Of a DNA stretch of 64,000 bases, positions 43,672 through 53,295 are shown piece by piece (position 1 is the first letter of the stretch; the number at the start of each line of letters is the position of its first letter). The translations under genes were made by a program, and so were the position numbers. This DNA comes from CAZLMG01 sp964560765. GTDB taxonomy: Bacteria; Bdellovibrionota_B; Oligoflexia; Oligoflexales; CAZLMG01. The stretch is taken from positions 1 to 64,000 of the forward strand of contig CAZLMG010000014.1 of assembly GCA_964560765.1 (NCBI GenBank). The letters run 5' to 3'. The notes beneath the pieces were generated by a model, which saw only the letters and a list, made by a program, of their open reading frames with translations, was not told the DNA's origin and ran no database searches.

Positions 43672-43681
43672 TGGCCTGCTT

Positions 43682-44920
43682 CTACCTAGGCGAGATCGTC
43701 CAGAGCAGTTTGGTGTCTGCTGTGTTGTCAGTAGAGATTTTGCCGAATGGCTGAAACATGTGGTTCGCTACATTGCGCAAACACGGGCGCGATGAATCGA
43801 TGTTAAATGCAACGTCCGTCTGGACACAGTGCTCGCGATCGCGAACCTCTGGCCAGCCTTCGCTCGCTTTTGGGCGAGCATTCGACCAGTGAAATGCAAA
43901 CCCGTACACTGGTGGGATCGCATGCACAGGAAACCTTAAGCACTCTTGTCCTTTGACCGAATACCATCCCGATACAGTTGCAGTTGTGTCGATGCTCAAT
44001 TCCCGAAAGGCAAAGGACGAATACACAGTCGTGTTCGTCTGGTTGCAGATCTCAATCATTTCAATGAGAGGTGAACTCTCGCGATTGTCGCCTGCGGGAT
44101 AGGCACTGAGGGTGCTCTTGAGCGTAGGTAGGAACTGATCAACGGCGGTCGCCAAATTAGCGATACTATGACTATACGGCGCTCCATCTTCCGGCAGGGT
44201 GCGCGTTTCGTTATCGGCAAAGCGCTCTGCAGCATTGATGGCAACCACTCTTGCCCGGCCCTTTGGGTCCAAGTAATAGATGGGAGATCCCGAAGCGCCT
44301 ACGCGATTGTCACAATCGTGATATAGGTAATTCCAGGCAGCGTTGCGTCCTGTCACTTCGCAGCCGGTCTCGGCGACGAGAGCATGGCCTCCTTCATAAT
44401 CCTTAGGATAGCCGGCCATCGAGTAGGGGCCGTCGGTGTCGGATGTTCGGACTGTATTCTCGGAAGTGGGGTCAACGGCCGAGAACGAGGCAGACTCATC
44501 AATCTCAAACCAGTTCTGGGATTCTCCAACATCTCGGTCGAGGACGACGACAGCCCAATCATTGACCCGATTATTGGCGACCGTGGTGCCCTTGTAGGAA
44601 GCGATAATCTTTGCGTCATCTTTCCACTCTCGACGATTGTAGCCGAGATAAAAGGTTAGGTTATTGATGGTCGTGGTCATGCAGTGGGCATTGCTCATGG
44701 CGATATTTGGTGCCACGAGAAAAGCGGTACACCACTTGCCGTCATGTGTCGCCAGGCGTCCCATCGCGGAAAATGGATAGGCATCCGGCTCAACTTCTTG
44801 CCGCTGATCATCTTCGAATACATTTTGTAGGTTAGATATCGCGAGCGATTGGTCTCGACCTTGTCCGCACGTGGTCAAAATGGGTGCAAGGGCTATGATC
44901 GTAGAAATGGCATGTTTCAT
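43682..44920 (-). CDS. Secreted S1-type serine protease with DUF1036-like tail
   Basis: ATG 44920 follows AGGAG. The 412-residue product has a lipoprotein-type signal (L-T-T-C, Cys18). Residues about 45-260 form a trypsin/V8-like protease with the triad His79 (S-N-A-H-C), Asp121 (N-D-W-A-V) and Ser210 (G-A-S-G-S-P). The last about 130 residues have Cys-rich beta composition like DUF1036 (I-C-N-Q-T-N...W-Y-S-V-K-G-Q-E-C-L), usually found alone in bacteria. Probably a surface protease. The tail call is moderate. Confidence 0.85.
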   Translation of the reverse strand: MKHAISTIIALAPILTTCGQGRDQSLAISNLQNVFEDDQRQEVEPDAYPFSAMGRLATHDGKWCTAFLVAPNIAMSNAHCMTTTINNLTFYLGYNRREWKDDAKIIASYKGTTVANNRVNDWAVVVLDRDVGESQNWFEIDESASFSAVDPTSENTVRTSDTDGPYSMAGYPKDYEGGHALVAETGCEVTGRNAAWNYLYHDCDNRVGASGSPIYYLDPKGRARVVAINAAERFADNETRTLPEDGAPYSHSIANLATAVDQFLPTLKSTLSAYPAGDNRESSPLIEMIEICNQTNTTVYSSFAFRELSIDTTATVSGWYSVKGQECLRFPVHAIPPVYGFAFHWSNARPKASEGWPEVRDREHCVQTDVAFNIDSSRPCLRNVANHMFQPFGKISTDNTADTKLLWTISPR

Positions 44921-45444
44921 TTGTAAGACTCCTGGCATTCACCTGTGGTCCCCAATAGCAAATCAGGAGCTGGAATCCAATGTGTGAATGAGGGAATTGG
45001 CAAGGAAGTGGGAATTGTCCGGAGGGATGATCTTGCGATTTTCATCGCTAGCCGTTGCCAAAGGGTGACTCTGTTTTCCAGCAGCGTCCCGCGTTGTGAA
45101 TCAGCAAACTTAATCACCGTGCGGTGCTCATAACAACCAGATTTTATAGACTGAAGCTGGACGTGCCGGCGCGTTAAGGTCCGCATGACGACTGTCTATG
45201 TCCCTTATGCCCACGATCTCTTGGAGTTAACCGGGATTCACGGACCCAGGTGTCTGGGTGATGAGGTGAGGGAGTCGGTCACCATCGCTGAAGAATCCCT
45301 TGAAAATCGGCACGATAAGTTGCGTGCCTTTGCGGGCATGGGTCTTGCTTCGAAACAAGATCCGCATAAATCAACATCGCTCTAGTACAGCCCCAGGCGG
45401 GGCGCCGCAGCACGGTCCGTTGGTCAGACTATCCGGGGGGCAGC
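44921..45444. other. Divergent intergenic region
   Basis: 520 bases between the S1 protease (minus) and the ADP-ribosyltransferase-like gene (plus). A 66-codon frame at 45185-45385 has ATG with AAGG upstream, but no signal peptide or homology that I can see. Confidence 0.4.
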
Positions 45445-46551
45445 ATGCAATTGGCAAAATGCGTGATTTTACTCCATGTCGTGACAACCGCGAATGCTGC
45501 GAGTGCTCAGGGTTTTGGCTATTGGGTTGGTCAGTACGCTGAAGGTGTTGGCAGTCAATTTGTCGGATTTGGCAAGGGGCTGGTGAACGTTGGAAATGAA
45601 TTGGTTTACATGGGGCACGATGCAGCTCTCGGTGTCGGTAACGTCGCAACCTATGCCGCCACGTTCGGAAGTGTTTCCTATGACTATGAGTCATGGAGTG
45701 GCTTGCAGCAGAAGTTTGATGAAGCGACGCTCTCCAATATGTCCATGGGGAATATGTATTATGAAAGCTCAAAAAGTGGCGGTGAATTTTTGCTGCACGG
45801 TGCGACTTTCAACCTGATCAATGTCGGCAATGGATTGTATAAAGATGTGCAGGGACCAGTTGGATCAAATCAGGGAATGCAGGCTTATGCTGGCACGGCC
45901 GTTCAGGCGGGGTTGGCTGGCTATTTAGTTCGGGGGCCGGGAGGTTCACTGCAGGGTGGTTTCTGGTCGGTACCCATGACCCGTCTTCCCCCAGTCACAG
46001 ACGCCATTACCCGGTATCAATCCGGTCCACATTGTGAGGTCATCAACGGTTCACTAAGAGCCGGCCGCTTCCTGGAAAGCGACTTGCTAGGCGATTTGTA
46101 TTCTAGCTCAGACGCTGCACTTGACGTTGCCGCAATGGATGCTGCTGCTGTACCGGCATCACAGACTCAAATTGTCTTCCGCCAGTGTGGGCGTTTGGCG
46201 AGCTCGGAAGGACTCACTGATCGAGCCTTTATTAGCACAACGACGATCGCAGATGGAGGTTTCGGTCTCCAAGGCGGTCCGATTAGCGCCATCACCATTC
46301 CCCGCGGCACGCCGATCATCCAAACTCCTACTGCAAGTCCATTTTCCATAATGGCAGAGATCATTTTGCCGCGTGGAGCATCGTTCGTGCCGAATGGAGC
46401 CGGTGGTTTCACCTACGTGCCGGCGCCAACGTTGCCGCCGATTCCCTTCGGTGCAAACCTGCCAGCCGTCGCTCCTCCTAGTGTGCTGACTTTTCCTTCA
46501 ATTCCTGTGCTGCCAGTGCCTAACCAGTTTGACGGATCGACAAACTTTTGA
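45445..46551 (+). CDS. Secreted ADP-ribosyltransferase-like protein
   Basis: 368 residues from ATG with GGGGGG upstream. A signal peptide (about 20 residues) is followed by a Gly-rich helical region (24-170). Residues about 240-325 have the look of the ADP-ribosyltransferase fold: an Arg strand (V-F-R-Q-C-G-R), S-T-T near 264-266, a strand with I-P-R-G-T, and A-E-I-I-L-P-R-G-A-S-F with Glu305. The first acidic residue of the usual E-x-E is Met, so activity or target would differ. A Pro-rich tail ends the protein. This is motif-level evidence only. Possible toxin or self-modifying surface protein. Confidence 0.5.
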   Translation: MQLAKCVILLHVVTTANAASAQGFGYWVGQYAEGVGSQFVGFGKGLVNVGNELVYMGHDAALGVGNVATYAATFGSVSYDYESWSGLQQKFDEATLSNMSMGNMYYESSKSGGEFLLHGATFNLINVGNGLYKDVQGPVGSNQGMQAYAGTAVQAGLAGYLVRGPGGSLQGGFWSVPMTRLPPVTDAITRYQSGPHCEVINGSLRAGRFLESDLLGDLYSSSDAALDVAAMDAAAVPASQTQIVFRQCGRLASSEGLTDRAFISTTTIADGGFGLQGGPISAITIPRGTPIIQTPTASPFSIMAEIILPRGASFVPNGAGGFTYVPAPTLPPIPFGANLPAVAPPSVLTFPSIPVLPVPNQFDGSTNF

Positions 46552-46569
46552 GGGCATTTCATCATCAAG

Positions 46570-47424
46570 CTAGTCTAGGAGTTTTAATGCGGATTCAAGC
46601 TCAATGGCAGTACCACTTATCAGCCTCGCTTCCTCGATCGATAGTTCGCGTACAGTTCCAGGTGGCAGACCTTCCAGGGCAAACGCTCGCGGAGATGGCA
46701 TTCCCAGCGTAAACTCGCGCCCATCGACGTGCATTCGGCGCAACTCGTGCAGGTTGGGCGCTAGTAATACAAGGCGCGAATCATGGACGCCCTGAGCGCT
46801 GTCAGCACTCTGTCGCCAAACAGCCGTGCGCAATTCACCCTTTGCATTGATGTTGATCAAGAAACGCACCTGCACCTCCCTATGACCTTCGGCTCCAGTC
46901 ATGAGCGTCGGCGCCTCAATCAACTGAGCTTGCTGATTCTGTGCGATGATGGTGATGCGTTCAACGGCGTTCTCATTCGCGCGCAGCAATTGTCTCTGAA
47001 TAAATCCCAGATCTGCACTAGCAGGTTCTGGGCTATTAGACGAAACAGTCACCAAGCGACCCTCAAACTTCCGTGCAAAGCCAATTCCAACTTCGGCTAG
47101 AGTGAATCCTGTCGGCTGTGCTTCGACACGAGCCAAATAGACAATGTGAAACAGCGTTGCGTAGCCTTGCACGAGGCCGGACATGCGATCCAGATCACCT
47201 GAACTAAGTTCGGCAGTCGCCAGTAGAATCAACCTGTTCCATGGGCCTGACCCCATGCTGGATGTCGAGTTTTCTGGTACGACGATTCCGGCAGGAAGGC
47301 GTGAAATGGGTACGGGTTGAGCATTCACCACTTGTGGAACCATCGACAAGATCGCAAGAAGTCCCGCACAAATAGCGATGGATATTCTGTGCCAGAGATG
47401 ACCAGTGCAACAGACTGATGACAT
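46570..47424 (-). CDS. Secreted protein, last gene of coupled operon
   Basis: ATG 47424 overlaps the TGA of the upstream gene (TGATG). The 284-residue product has a signal peptide (about 33 residues, V-V-N-A) and no Cys in the mature chain. It may carry an SH3- or beta-type domain, but none is recognised. It is the fourth gene of the operon starting at 50298. Confidence 0.72.
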   Translation of the reverse strand: MSSVCCTGHLWHRISIAICAGLLAILSMVPQVVNAQPVPISRLPAGIVVPENSTSSMGSGPWNRLILLATAELSSGDLDRMSGLVQGYATLFHIVYLARVEAQPTGFTLAEVGIGFARKFEGRLVTVSSNSPEPASADLGFIQRQLLRANENAVERITIIAQNQQAQLIEAPTLMTGAEGHREVQVRFLININAKGELRTAVWRQSADSAQGVHDSRLVLLAPNLHELRRMHVDGREFTLGMPSPRAFALEGLPPGTVRELSIEEARLISGTAIELESALKLLD

Positions 47425-48158
47425 CAATGACTCCTTTGTGAAGAAGTGGGTGACGCGGGAATGGGGAGTGGCTTTCTTGGCGCATTCACCACTTGGTCTT
47501 GGAGTACTTCCTCATAGTATCGATACGTCTCGAAGAAAACGAGTCCATTCATGAGATGCCAAATGGAATGCCCTGTCAGAAGGTGATTCTCGGGATTGCA
47601 GAGAATGTGGGTGTAGTCCAACACCCAGAAGCTAAAGGCAATCCCAAGATAGAGGGCGGCACGACGCAGGTGTTTGCTGGCTAACTGATTGCTTGATGCG
47701 CGAAACTCAAGGAATAGCACGGCAATTGTCGCCACGGCAAAGGCGGGGGTTGCAAGATGGATATTGATCACAGAAAGCATCACTAGAATTGTAAAAATCA
47801 TGGACGCCATGACCACCATCGATCCCTGCATGGCCTGCAGGCATCGCCAGATGGTTAGGGCCAAGCAGACAGCAATAAATGCGTACATACCAAATAAGTC
47901 GAGATATTCGCCAAAACGAGTGCCCGTGCCATGAAATAGTGCAGAGAAAATCGCAGTGGCTACGGCTGCCCAACCGAGCCAGCGTAGCTCATGGCGAAAG
48001 GCCGAGTGCCGACGTAGGATGACGATGCCGCCTAGTAGTGGGCCCAGATTACTAATGGTGTCACTTGGGAACTTTGGGAAGCAAAAAACTGGTGCTTCGC
48101 AGAACTGCATGGCTGCGGGGACCCAGCTATTGAAAAAGCAACTGGCATCAGTGGCCAT
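47424..48158 (-). CDS. CREST-type membrane hydrolase, ceramidase-like
   Basis: The start is ATG 48158 with GGAG upstream, two bases after the previous stop. The 244-residue protein has about seven transmembrane segments. The ceramidase/PAQR-like CREST motif is complete: Ser72-x3-His76 (S-A-L-F-H), Asp87, and His197-x3-His201 (H-S-I-W-H), which bind zinc and attack an amide bond. Known members are alkaline ceramidases and Per1-like lipid hydrolases. It is expected in the inner membrane. The substrate is likely an amide-linked lipid (inferred). Confidence 0.82.
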   Translation of the reverse strand: MATDASCFFNSWVPAAMQFCEAPVFCFPKFPSDTISNLGPLLGGIVILRRHSAFRHELRWLGWAAVATAIFSALFHGTGTRFGEYLDLFGMYAFIAVCLALTIWRCLQAMQGSMVVMASMIFTILVMLSVINIHLATPAFAVATIAVLFLEFRASSNQLASKHLRRAALYLGIAFSFWVLDYTHILCNPENHLLTGHSIWHLMNGLVFFETYRYYEEVLQDQVVNAPRKPLPIPASPTSSQRSH

Positions 48159-48160
48159 AA

Positions 48161-49414
48161 TCAAAGTCTCCAGGTCAGGGCCATGCTGGCTGAATATGTT
48201 TGTAGTTGATAAATGCCATAGCCACGACTCCACTCGGGTACGTTGCGCTCGCCATTGGCTGAGGCGACAGCCGAGTCGAGAGTGTAGTGTTTTCGCTGCC
48301 AGCGATACCCTAGTCCATACTGATTGCGGGAAATGGCATTCATGTCTCCAAATGCAGCACCAATGAATTCTTTCCTTTCCCGATCGCGGGTCGCCATGAT
48401 GCCATCTCCGATGGCGGTCGGGTACCAGGCATAACTGGCAACAATCCGGTGGGACTTCCATTGCGCGCCCAATCCGGCCACATAAGAGAGCGTGTCATGT
48501 CGCGCTAGTTCTCCCTTACTTAAAACCATCATCACGTCGGAGTTGCCGCTGTCTCGGTCACGATCGTCATGATGCACCTCGGCGAAGATGTAAGCGGGCT
48601 TCCACTGCAGAGTTGCACCAAGCGCCGCCGCTCCTCCTTGGCGGCCTGCGCCGCGAAAGCTACTTCCCCCCGCATTCAGGGCTTTTCCGCGCAACGTATG
48701 CAAAAGCGGACTGCGCCACGAGGCGCCTAAGCGTAATGGGCGAAAGGGCTGGTATGTTGCGCCGAGCAAGCCGCCAATGGTGGTTGTTGTTGACTCCAAC
48801 TCGATGAGGTCCGTGCCGCTTTCGTGGTCAGCAATGACCAGACTTGATTCCGCCAAATTGTTCAATACACTGGCGCCGAAGCTCAATGTTGGAGAGGCAC
48901 GCCAAGCAACGCCCAGAGCTAGCTTGTAACTCAATATGCCGGAAGATGCTGTGCTGATGTTCATCAGGCCGGGGTCCTCAGTGAGCGCTCGGGAAGGCAA
49001 GCGATCAACCTTCAATTCGGACCCTCCGCCGGGAATTGGGAGGATGGACCAAGCGACCGATAAGTCACGAGTCAAAGGATGCCGCGAACCCAAGAATAGA
49101 ACCGGGGTATTCAACTGAACCCTCGCAGGCTCTTGCTTTGGATAAGAGAACGTATAGTCCAAGCTTAGCCAGCTCAATTCTCCATAGAGAGTATGACTAG
49201 AACTCATGCCGATATTAGCGGGATTGCCAGCAACGGCCTCGATCCCTTGCAGCTGGGTGGCGCGCGCACCCGCCGTGGCCTTATTGGCTGCGCCGTGCAA
49301 AAGGAAGTCGGTGGGGTCACCGCTTGCAGTCACGCTTCCTGCAGCCATGAGCAGCGAGCCCACGACCTTGCAAAAACGTATCCAATGAACGCCATGAGTT
49401 AACTTGGAGCTCAC
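48161..49414 (-). CDS. Outer-membrane FadL-like beta-barrel
   Basis: 417 residues from GTG that overlaps the previous stop (GTGA). A signal peptide (about 31 residues) is followed by a barrel sequence of alternating residues. An N-terminal A-G-x-P-A-N-I-G hatch motif, as in the FadL/OMPP1 hydrophobic transporters, is visible at about 61-68. The C-terminus ends in a beta-signal W-R-L. FadL proteins pass hydrophobic molecules across the outer membrane. Coupled to the CREST-type hydrolase, it may import its substrate. Confidence 0.82.
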   Translation of the reverse strand: MSSKLTHGVHWIRFCKVVGSLLMAAGSVTASGDPTDFLLHGAANKATAGARATQLQGIEAVAGNPANIGMSSSHTLYGELSWLSLDYTFSYPKQEPARVQLNTPVLFLGSRHPLTRDLSVAWSILPIPGGGSELKVDRLPSRALTEDPGLMNISTASSGILSYKLALGVAWRASPTLSFGASVLNNLAESSLVIADHESGTDLIELESTTTTIGGLLGATYQPFRPLRLGASWRSPLLHTLRGKALNAGGSSFRGAGRQGGAAALGATLQWKPAYIFAEVHHDDRDRDSGNSDVMMVLSKGELARHDTLSYVAGLGAQWKSHRIVASYAWYPTAIGDGIMATRDRERKEFIGAAFGDMNAISRNQYGLGYRWQRKHYTLDSAVASANGERNVPEWSRGYGIYQLQTYSASMALTWRL

Positions 49415-50298
49415 TTGTTCACCTGCAGGTTGACTAGCGAGTTATCGGAAACGAATGCTCGCATCGTCACAGAGCGATAGCCGTCGCTGGCTGCGCCTAA
49501 TTCATAGGCGATGGCCTTAATCGGAGTTGCATTGGCGCGCGGCGCAACACCACCAAAATCGTAGTCAATGCTCACATTCGAGCCCGTGGCAGTGATACTG
49601 GCAGTGCCTTGATGGCTCCCAGGTTGCGCTGTAGGATGTCGCAGAATGCGCGCGGAGATATTGGGAAAGCTCCGATTGCCGATGGCGGTAATGGCCTCAG
49701 CCGAACCATTGGGAGAAACCAGCATGGGCAAGGCTGGTTCATACTGGTATTCGTAGGCATTGTTGCGAATGCTCTTGATGGGCATAATCAAACAATCCAG
49801 CCCTTGCCAAGGCGCTGAGGCAAAAAGCTGTTGTCGCTCTGCATCGGAGGCAAAGGTCAGCACCAGGGGATCACGAAAAGACTGAATGATGTTGTCAGCA
49901 AGGTTGCGGCCAAGTGCTGGTGCAAACGAAGTGATGGTGGCGGCTAGAGCGACGCTGCCCTGTTGTGCGGTGCCAGTGATGGCCATGGACGCATTCGCTT
50001 GCATCGTAAAATTGATGGCGCCTAGTATCGGTACGGTAGCGGCGCCACTCGTATTGATCAGGCTCGCCAGATTCTGTGTGAAGTTTGCATTGCAGGTTCC
50101 CGTTCCGCCCGTGCCACCCGTCGTTGGTGGATTGAAGCCACTGCCTCCACCTACGGGGTTGGACGGATTGGTGCCGCCCGGAGTGCCGTTGGGATACTGA
50201 TCGACAGGCGTAGTTGCTGGCGTTCGCTGCTCCATCTCAGTCGAGCAACTGGTGATGGCCAGCGTCAGCACGATGGTCGGTAGTACGAACTTGATCAT
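49411..50298 (-). CDS. Lipoprotein with Gly/Pro-rich linker, first gene of operon
   Basis: ATG 50298 follows GGGAGTCAGG. The 295-residue product has a lipoprotein signal (I-T-S-C, Cys18), a Pro/Gly/Asn/Thr-rich linker, then an about 220-residue domain of unknown family. It is the first gene of the four-gene set. Its stop overlaps the next gene's start. Confidence 0.8.
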   Translation of the reverse strand: MIKFVLPTIVLTLAITSCSTEMEQRTPATTPVDQYPNGTPGGTNPSNPVGGGSGFNPPTTGGTGGTGTCNANFTQNLASLINTSGAATVPILGAINFTMQANASMAITGTAQQGSVALAATITSFAPALGRNLADNIIQSFRDPLVLTFASDAERQQLFASAPWQGLDCLIMPIKSIRNNAYEYQYEPALPMLVSPNGSAEAITAIGNRSFPNISARILRHPTAQPGSHQGTASITATGSNVSIDYDFGGVAPRANATPIKAIAYELGAASDGYRSVTMRAFVSDNSLVNLQVNK

Positions 50299-50662
50299 GA
50301 TCCTGACTCCCGTAATGTCCGCCCTCGAATGGCAGAGCTTGGATGCACACTCAACTTGACCATGGGCTACCAAGCAAGCGGGCGGCCACTGCGCAATTCC
50401 CTGATAATATTTGAAATACTGTCGGTCGAGTGCCCGTGAAGTTCACGTTCGCCCGCGCCGTCTTGCCAAGCTGTTGCAGCAGTCGTCCAGAATGATTGAG
50501 GAATTCCCAATGTGCCGAGCGGGCGGCGCGCTCCGAGTGGCAGCGAGCGCAACGGAGGCGGCGGAGGTTTCCACAACTTGATGTTTTTACTTAGGCTATT
50601 TCGACATCAAGAGTAGGTAGCCTTGGCAGATCGATCACTCAAGGTGCCAGAGCACAGAGTTC
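50299..50662. other. Intergenic region before the coupled operon
   Basis: About 360 bases upstream of the operon start. An open frame at 50367-50576 on the minus strand is Pro/Arg-rich and unsupported. No clear promoter seen. Confidence 0.4.
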
Positions 50663-53122
50663 CTAAGCCAGGGCTCGATCGATGACGGAGCGCCAAGCAG
50701 CCGTAGCCCGCAACTCAGCCAGGAGTCCATAAAGACCAAAGACGATACGCCAAAGAACGAGGCTGGATGGAGGCGGTGATACGTGGGCGGCATTGCTTCC
50801 AACAAAGTGCAGCGCGATCATGCTCTGCACAAAATCCGGTGTAAATGTGAAGTCTTCTCCAGTTAAAATCGGTGCAAATACTGCGCGGTTGAGTTGCCAG
50901 TGTTCGGCAAAATTAAATTTTTCTTCATTGGCCACCATTCCCAACTGACGAATAGCCTTAGCGAATGTCGGTGCATCATTGGCCAATGTTGCGGTCAATG
51001 TTTCACGCCAAAGTTCAACTTCAGTCGTCGCAAACTGCTTGCTGAAGCCAAAGTCAAGGAACGCGACTCGGCCATCAGCCATGAATAGAAAATTTCCGGG
51101 ATGAGGGTCGCCGTTAAAGATTCCCAGTTTGAACAATGAACGAAAACTAAAGAGAACGATGGCCACACCTGCGGCGTTACGTTCCTCCGCAGTAGCCGTT
51201 GCGGCGAACTCTGGAAATCCTTGTCCGCTGATTTGCTCCATGATTAAGACGTCAGCTGTACTCTCTGGCGACACACTTGGGATCACAATCTCTTGATATG
51301 AACCCCAAAGTTCCTGGAGGCGTCTCTGAACGTCTGCTTCGTGCTTGAAGTTTACCTCATCATGAATCCGATCGCCCAGCTCAGCAAGGATGCCATTGAT
51401 GTCAGCCCGCGGCAGCAGTCGGCGCAAAACAGGCTTGACCAATCCCGCGAGCCTCAGATCGTGCTCTAGTTGTTGCACGATGCCTGGATGACGAATTTTT
51501 AACACGACCTGTCGCTGGTCAAGAAGCGCCGTATGGATTTGGGCGATGCTTCCGACGGCTAGAGGTTGTGGGTCGATGAGCAAGCGCTCGCGAACGTTTG
51601 GATCAACCCCAGTCGATAGAGCTTCCTCAATCTGGGAAAACGGCGTCGGCCGAGCATCATAGCGCAAGGCTGAGAGCGCTAGCCGCATTTCAGTGGGGAC
51701 GCTGGGAACCAGGCTCAGCATTTGTCCGAGCTTCATCAGGCCGCCGCGATAAGTTGCCAACTCATCAAAGAGTTTCTCACCAAGGCGGGCAAAACTAGCG
51801 GTCTGCTCTCGCTCACGCTGCGCTTGATCAAGCCTGGTCATCCGTATGCGTGTAGAAATCACTTCCGATGAAACCGAACCGGCTAGACGCAGCAGATCGA
51901 AAAAACCCCGAGGTCGATCTCGAAAGGGTGCAAATCTATCTGTACTACGCTCCGAATCAAGGTTCAGCTCCAGTGTATCGCTGCTGGAGCCCTGACTCAG
52001 TGACAGGCAGATTTGCTTGCAAGAAGCGAGGGCAAGCTCTGCTAATTCACTTTGATTGGATCGACGCGCCAAACGAACGACTGCCGCTAGAAATAAGATT
52101 CGCACCTCGATGGGTGCACGCCGCTCGATCTCTGGCAGCATCTCGGCGATTTGACGAAGTCGAGTCGAGAGTGGGATTTTCCGATCATACCCTTGTTCGA
52201 GAACTTGCAAACCGCGCAAAAGAGCCGGTCGTCGACGACCATGCCAGGCTACTTGACGATTGCGCTGGACGAGAGAGTTAACGCGTGGCAATGCGTCAAG
52301 CAAGTGCTGCTTGTCCAACGCATAGAGCCTAAGCAGGGATAGGGCGCTTGTGTTGAGATCATCACCTGTATTCGCTTCGGCGAGAAGCTGGTGCCAATCT
52401 GCCGTTAGAATCTTCTTGTCATGAAGCCGTCCGACGTGCCGAGGGTTGTGCACCTGCTGGGCGTGCGACACGCCAGGCTCGTTGGTCGAGCGGTCAGCCG
52501 CCGCGGGTGCTGCATCAGGCGTGTCTCGACCCAGAGCTTCTGCTGCATCCGTATCGCCGGTTAGTAACGCGGTTCGCCATAGCAAATGCTGCGCTCTTTG
52601 GCGCGGCTCGATAGGGGGCTTCAATGCAACACAACTCAAGGTCAGGCGTTGGCTCTGGCTGGCCATGCCAGCCTCGAGAGATACTTCAGCGGCAGAGAGT
52701 AAAAACTCAGTCCGATCTTCATCCTCTGGGCGATAGACAGACTGCAATCCCTGCAGAATCCAGGCTGCTGCACCAACTTGCTCCCCGCTATTGGCGACGA
52801 TCTGGCCATAGTGAAGTTGTAGCCAACCGCAAACCAGAGATAGCCGAGACTTTGCTGGCTCGATTCCCAGCGACCGTAGTATGGTTAGCGACTCATTGAG
52901 GACCTCTAGGGCAGTTGCATCTGGCTCCGCTCCAATCTCGGCGCGGTAGTGCAGCCAGACACTTCGGCATACCACCCATTCCAGAAGTTGGGAGGCTCCT
53001 TCGGCAGCAAATTCATCGAGACGCTTTTGTAGGAGAGCAGACGCAGACGTATGATCGGCGCAGGTCGCAATCTCAGCAGCTATCCTGCGTCGTAGTTCTC
53101 GCAATTCGTTAAGCGTCGCCAT
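50663..53122 (-). CDS. UbiB/ABC1-like kinase fused to a helical repeat domain
   Basis: 819 residues. Residues about 1-410 are alpha-helical with TPR-like spacing and no known enzyme motif. Residues about 419-819 form an atypical ABC1/UbiB kinase domain with K-L-G-Q (464-467), A-V-G-S-I-A-Q (522-528), a V-V-L-K-I Lys542, N-G-D-P-H-P-G-N (670-677) and L-D-F-G near 689-692. UbiB-like proteins support isoprenoid-quinone synthesis or export of lipids. This one has a much longer helical front than usual, no signal peptide, and no C-terminal membrane pair that I can see. It is probably cytoplasmic. Confidence 0.88.
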   Translation of the reverse strand: MATLNELRELRRRIAAEIATCADHTSASALLQKRLDEFAAEGASQLLEWVVCRSVWLHYRAEIGAEPDATALEVLNESLTILRSLGIEPAKSRLSLVCGWLQLHYGQIVANSGEQVGAAAWILQGLQSVYRPEDEDRTEFLLSAAEVSLEAGMASQSQRLTLSCVALKPPIEPRQRAQHLLWRTALLTGDTDAAEALGRDTPDAAPAAADRSTNEPGVSHAQQVHNPRHVGRLHDKKILTADWHQLLAEANTGDDLNTSALSLLRLYALDKQHLLDALPRVNSLVQRNRQVAWHGRRRPALLRGLQVLEQGYDRKIPLSTRLRQIAEMLPEIERRAPIEVRILFLAAVVRLARRSNQSELAELALASCKQICLSLSQGSSSDTLELNLDSERSTDRFAPFRDRPRGFFDLLRLAGSVSSEVISTRIRMTRLDQAQREREQTASFARLGEKLFDELATYRGGLMKLGQMLSLVPSVPTEMRLALSALRYDARPTPFSQIEEALSTGVDPNVRERLLIDPQPLAVGSIAQIHTALLDQRQVVLKIRHPGIVQQLEHDLRLAGLVKPVLRRLLPRADINGILAELGDRIHDEVNFKHEADVQRRLQELWGSYQEIVIPSVSPESTADVLIMEQISGQGFPEFAATATAEERNAAGVAIVLFSFRSLFKLGIFNGDPHPGNFLFMADGRVAFLDFGFSKQFATTEVELWRETLTATLANDAPTFAKAIRQLGMVANEEKFNFAEHWQLNRAVFAPILTGEDFTFTPDFVQSMIALHFVGSNAAHVSPPPSSLVLWRIVFGLYGLLAELRATAAWRSVIDRALA

Positions 53123-53295
53123 CTTATTCCGTGCCGTTTGGTAGTCATAAGGATTCGATAATACTCATGATACCACAGCTTACGGCGTCGGTAGGATCTG
53201 CTGTGAAGATTCATTGAAAAGATGCTGAAGCGCAAGCTGGGCGCAACTCATGGCTGTCGCGCCCGCGAGAACTGCCATGGGCAGCTGCATTCAGG

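Noticed and set aside
45185..45385. 66-codon plus-strand frame
   Set aside because: Has ATG and a weak AAGG but no homology, signal or clear end; kept only as a note.
50367..50576. 69-codon Pro/Arg-rich minus-strand frame
   Set aside because: Low-complexity, no ribosome-binding site, in the operon's leader.
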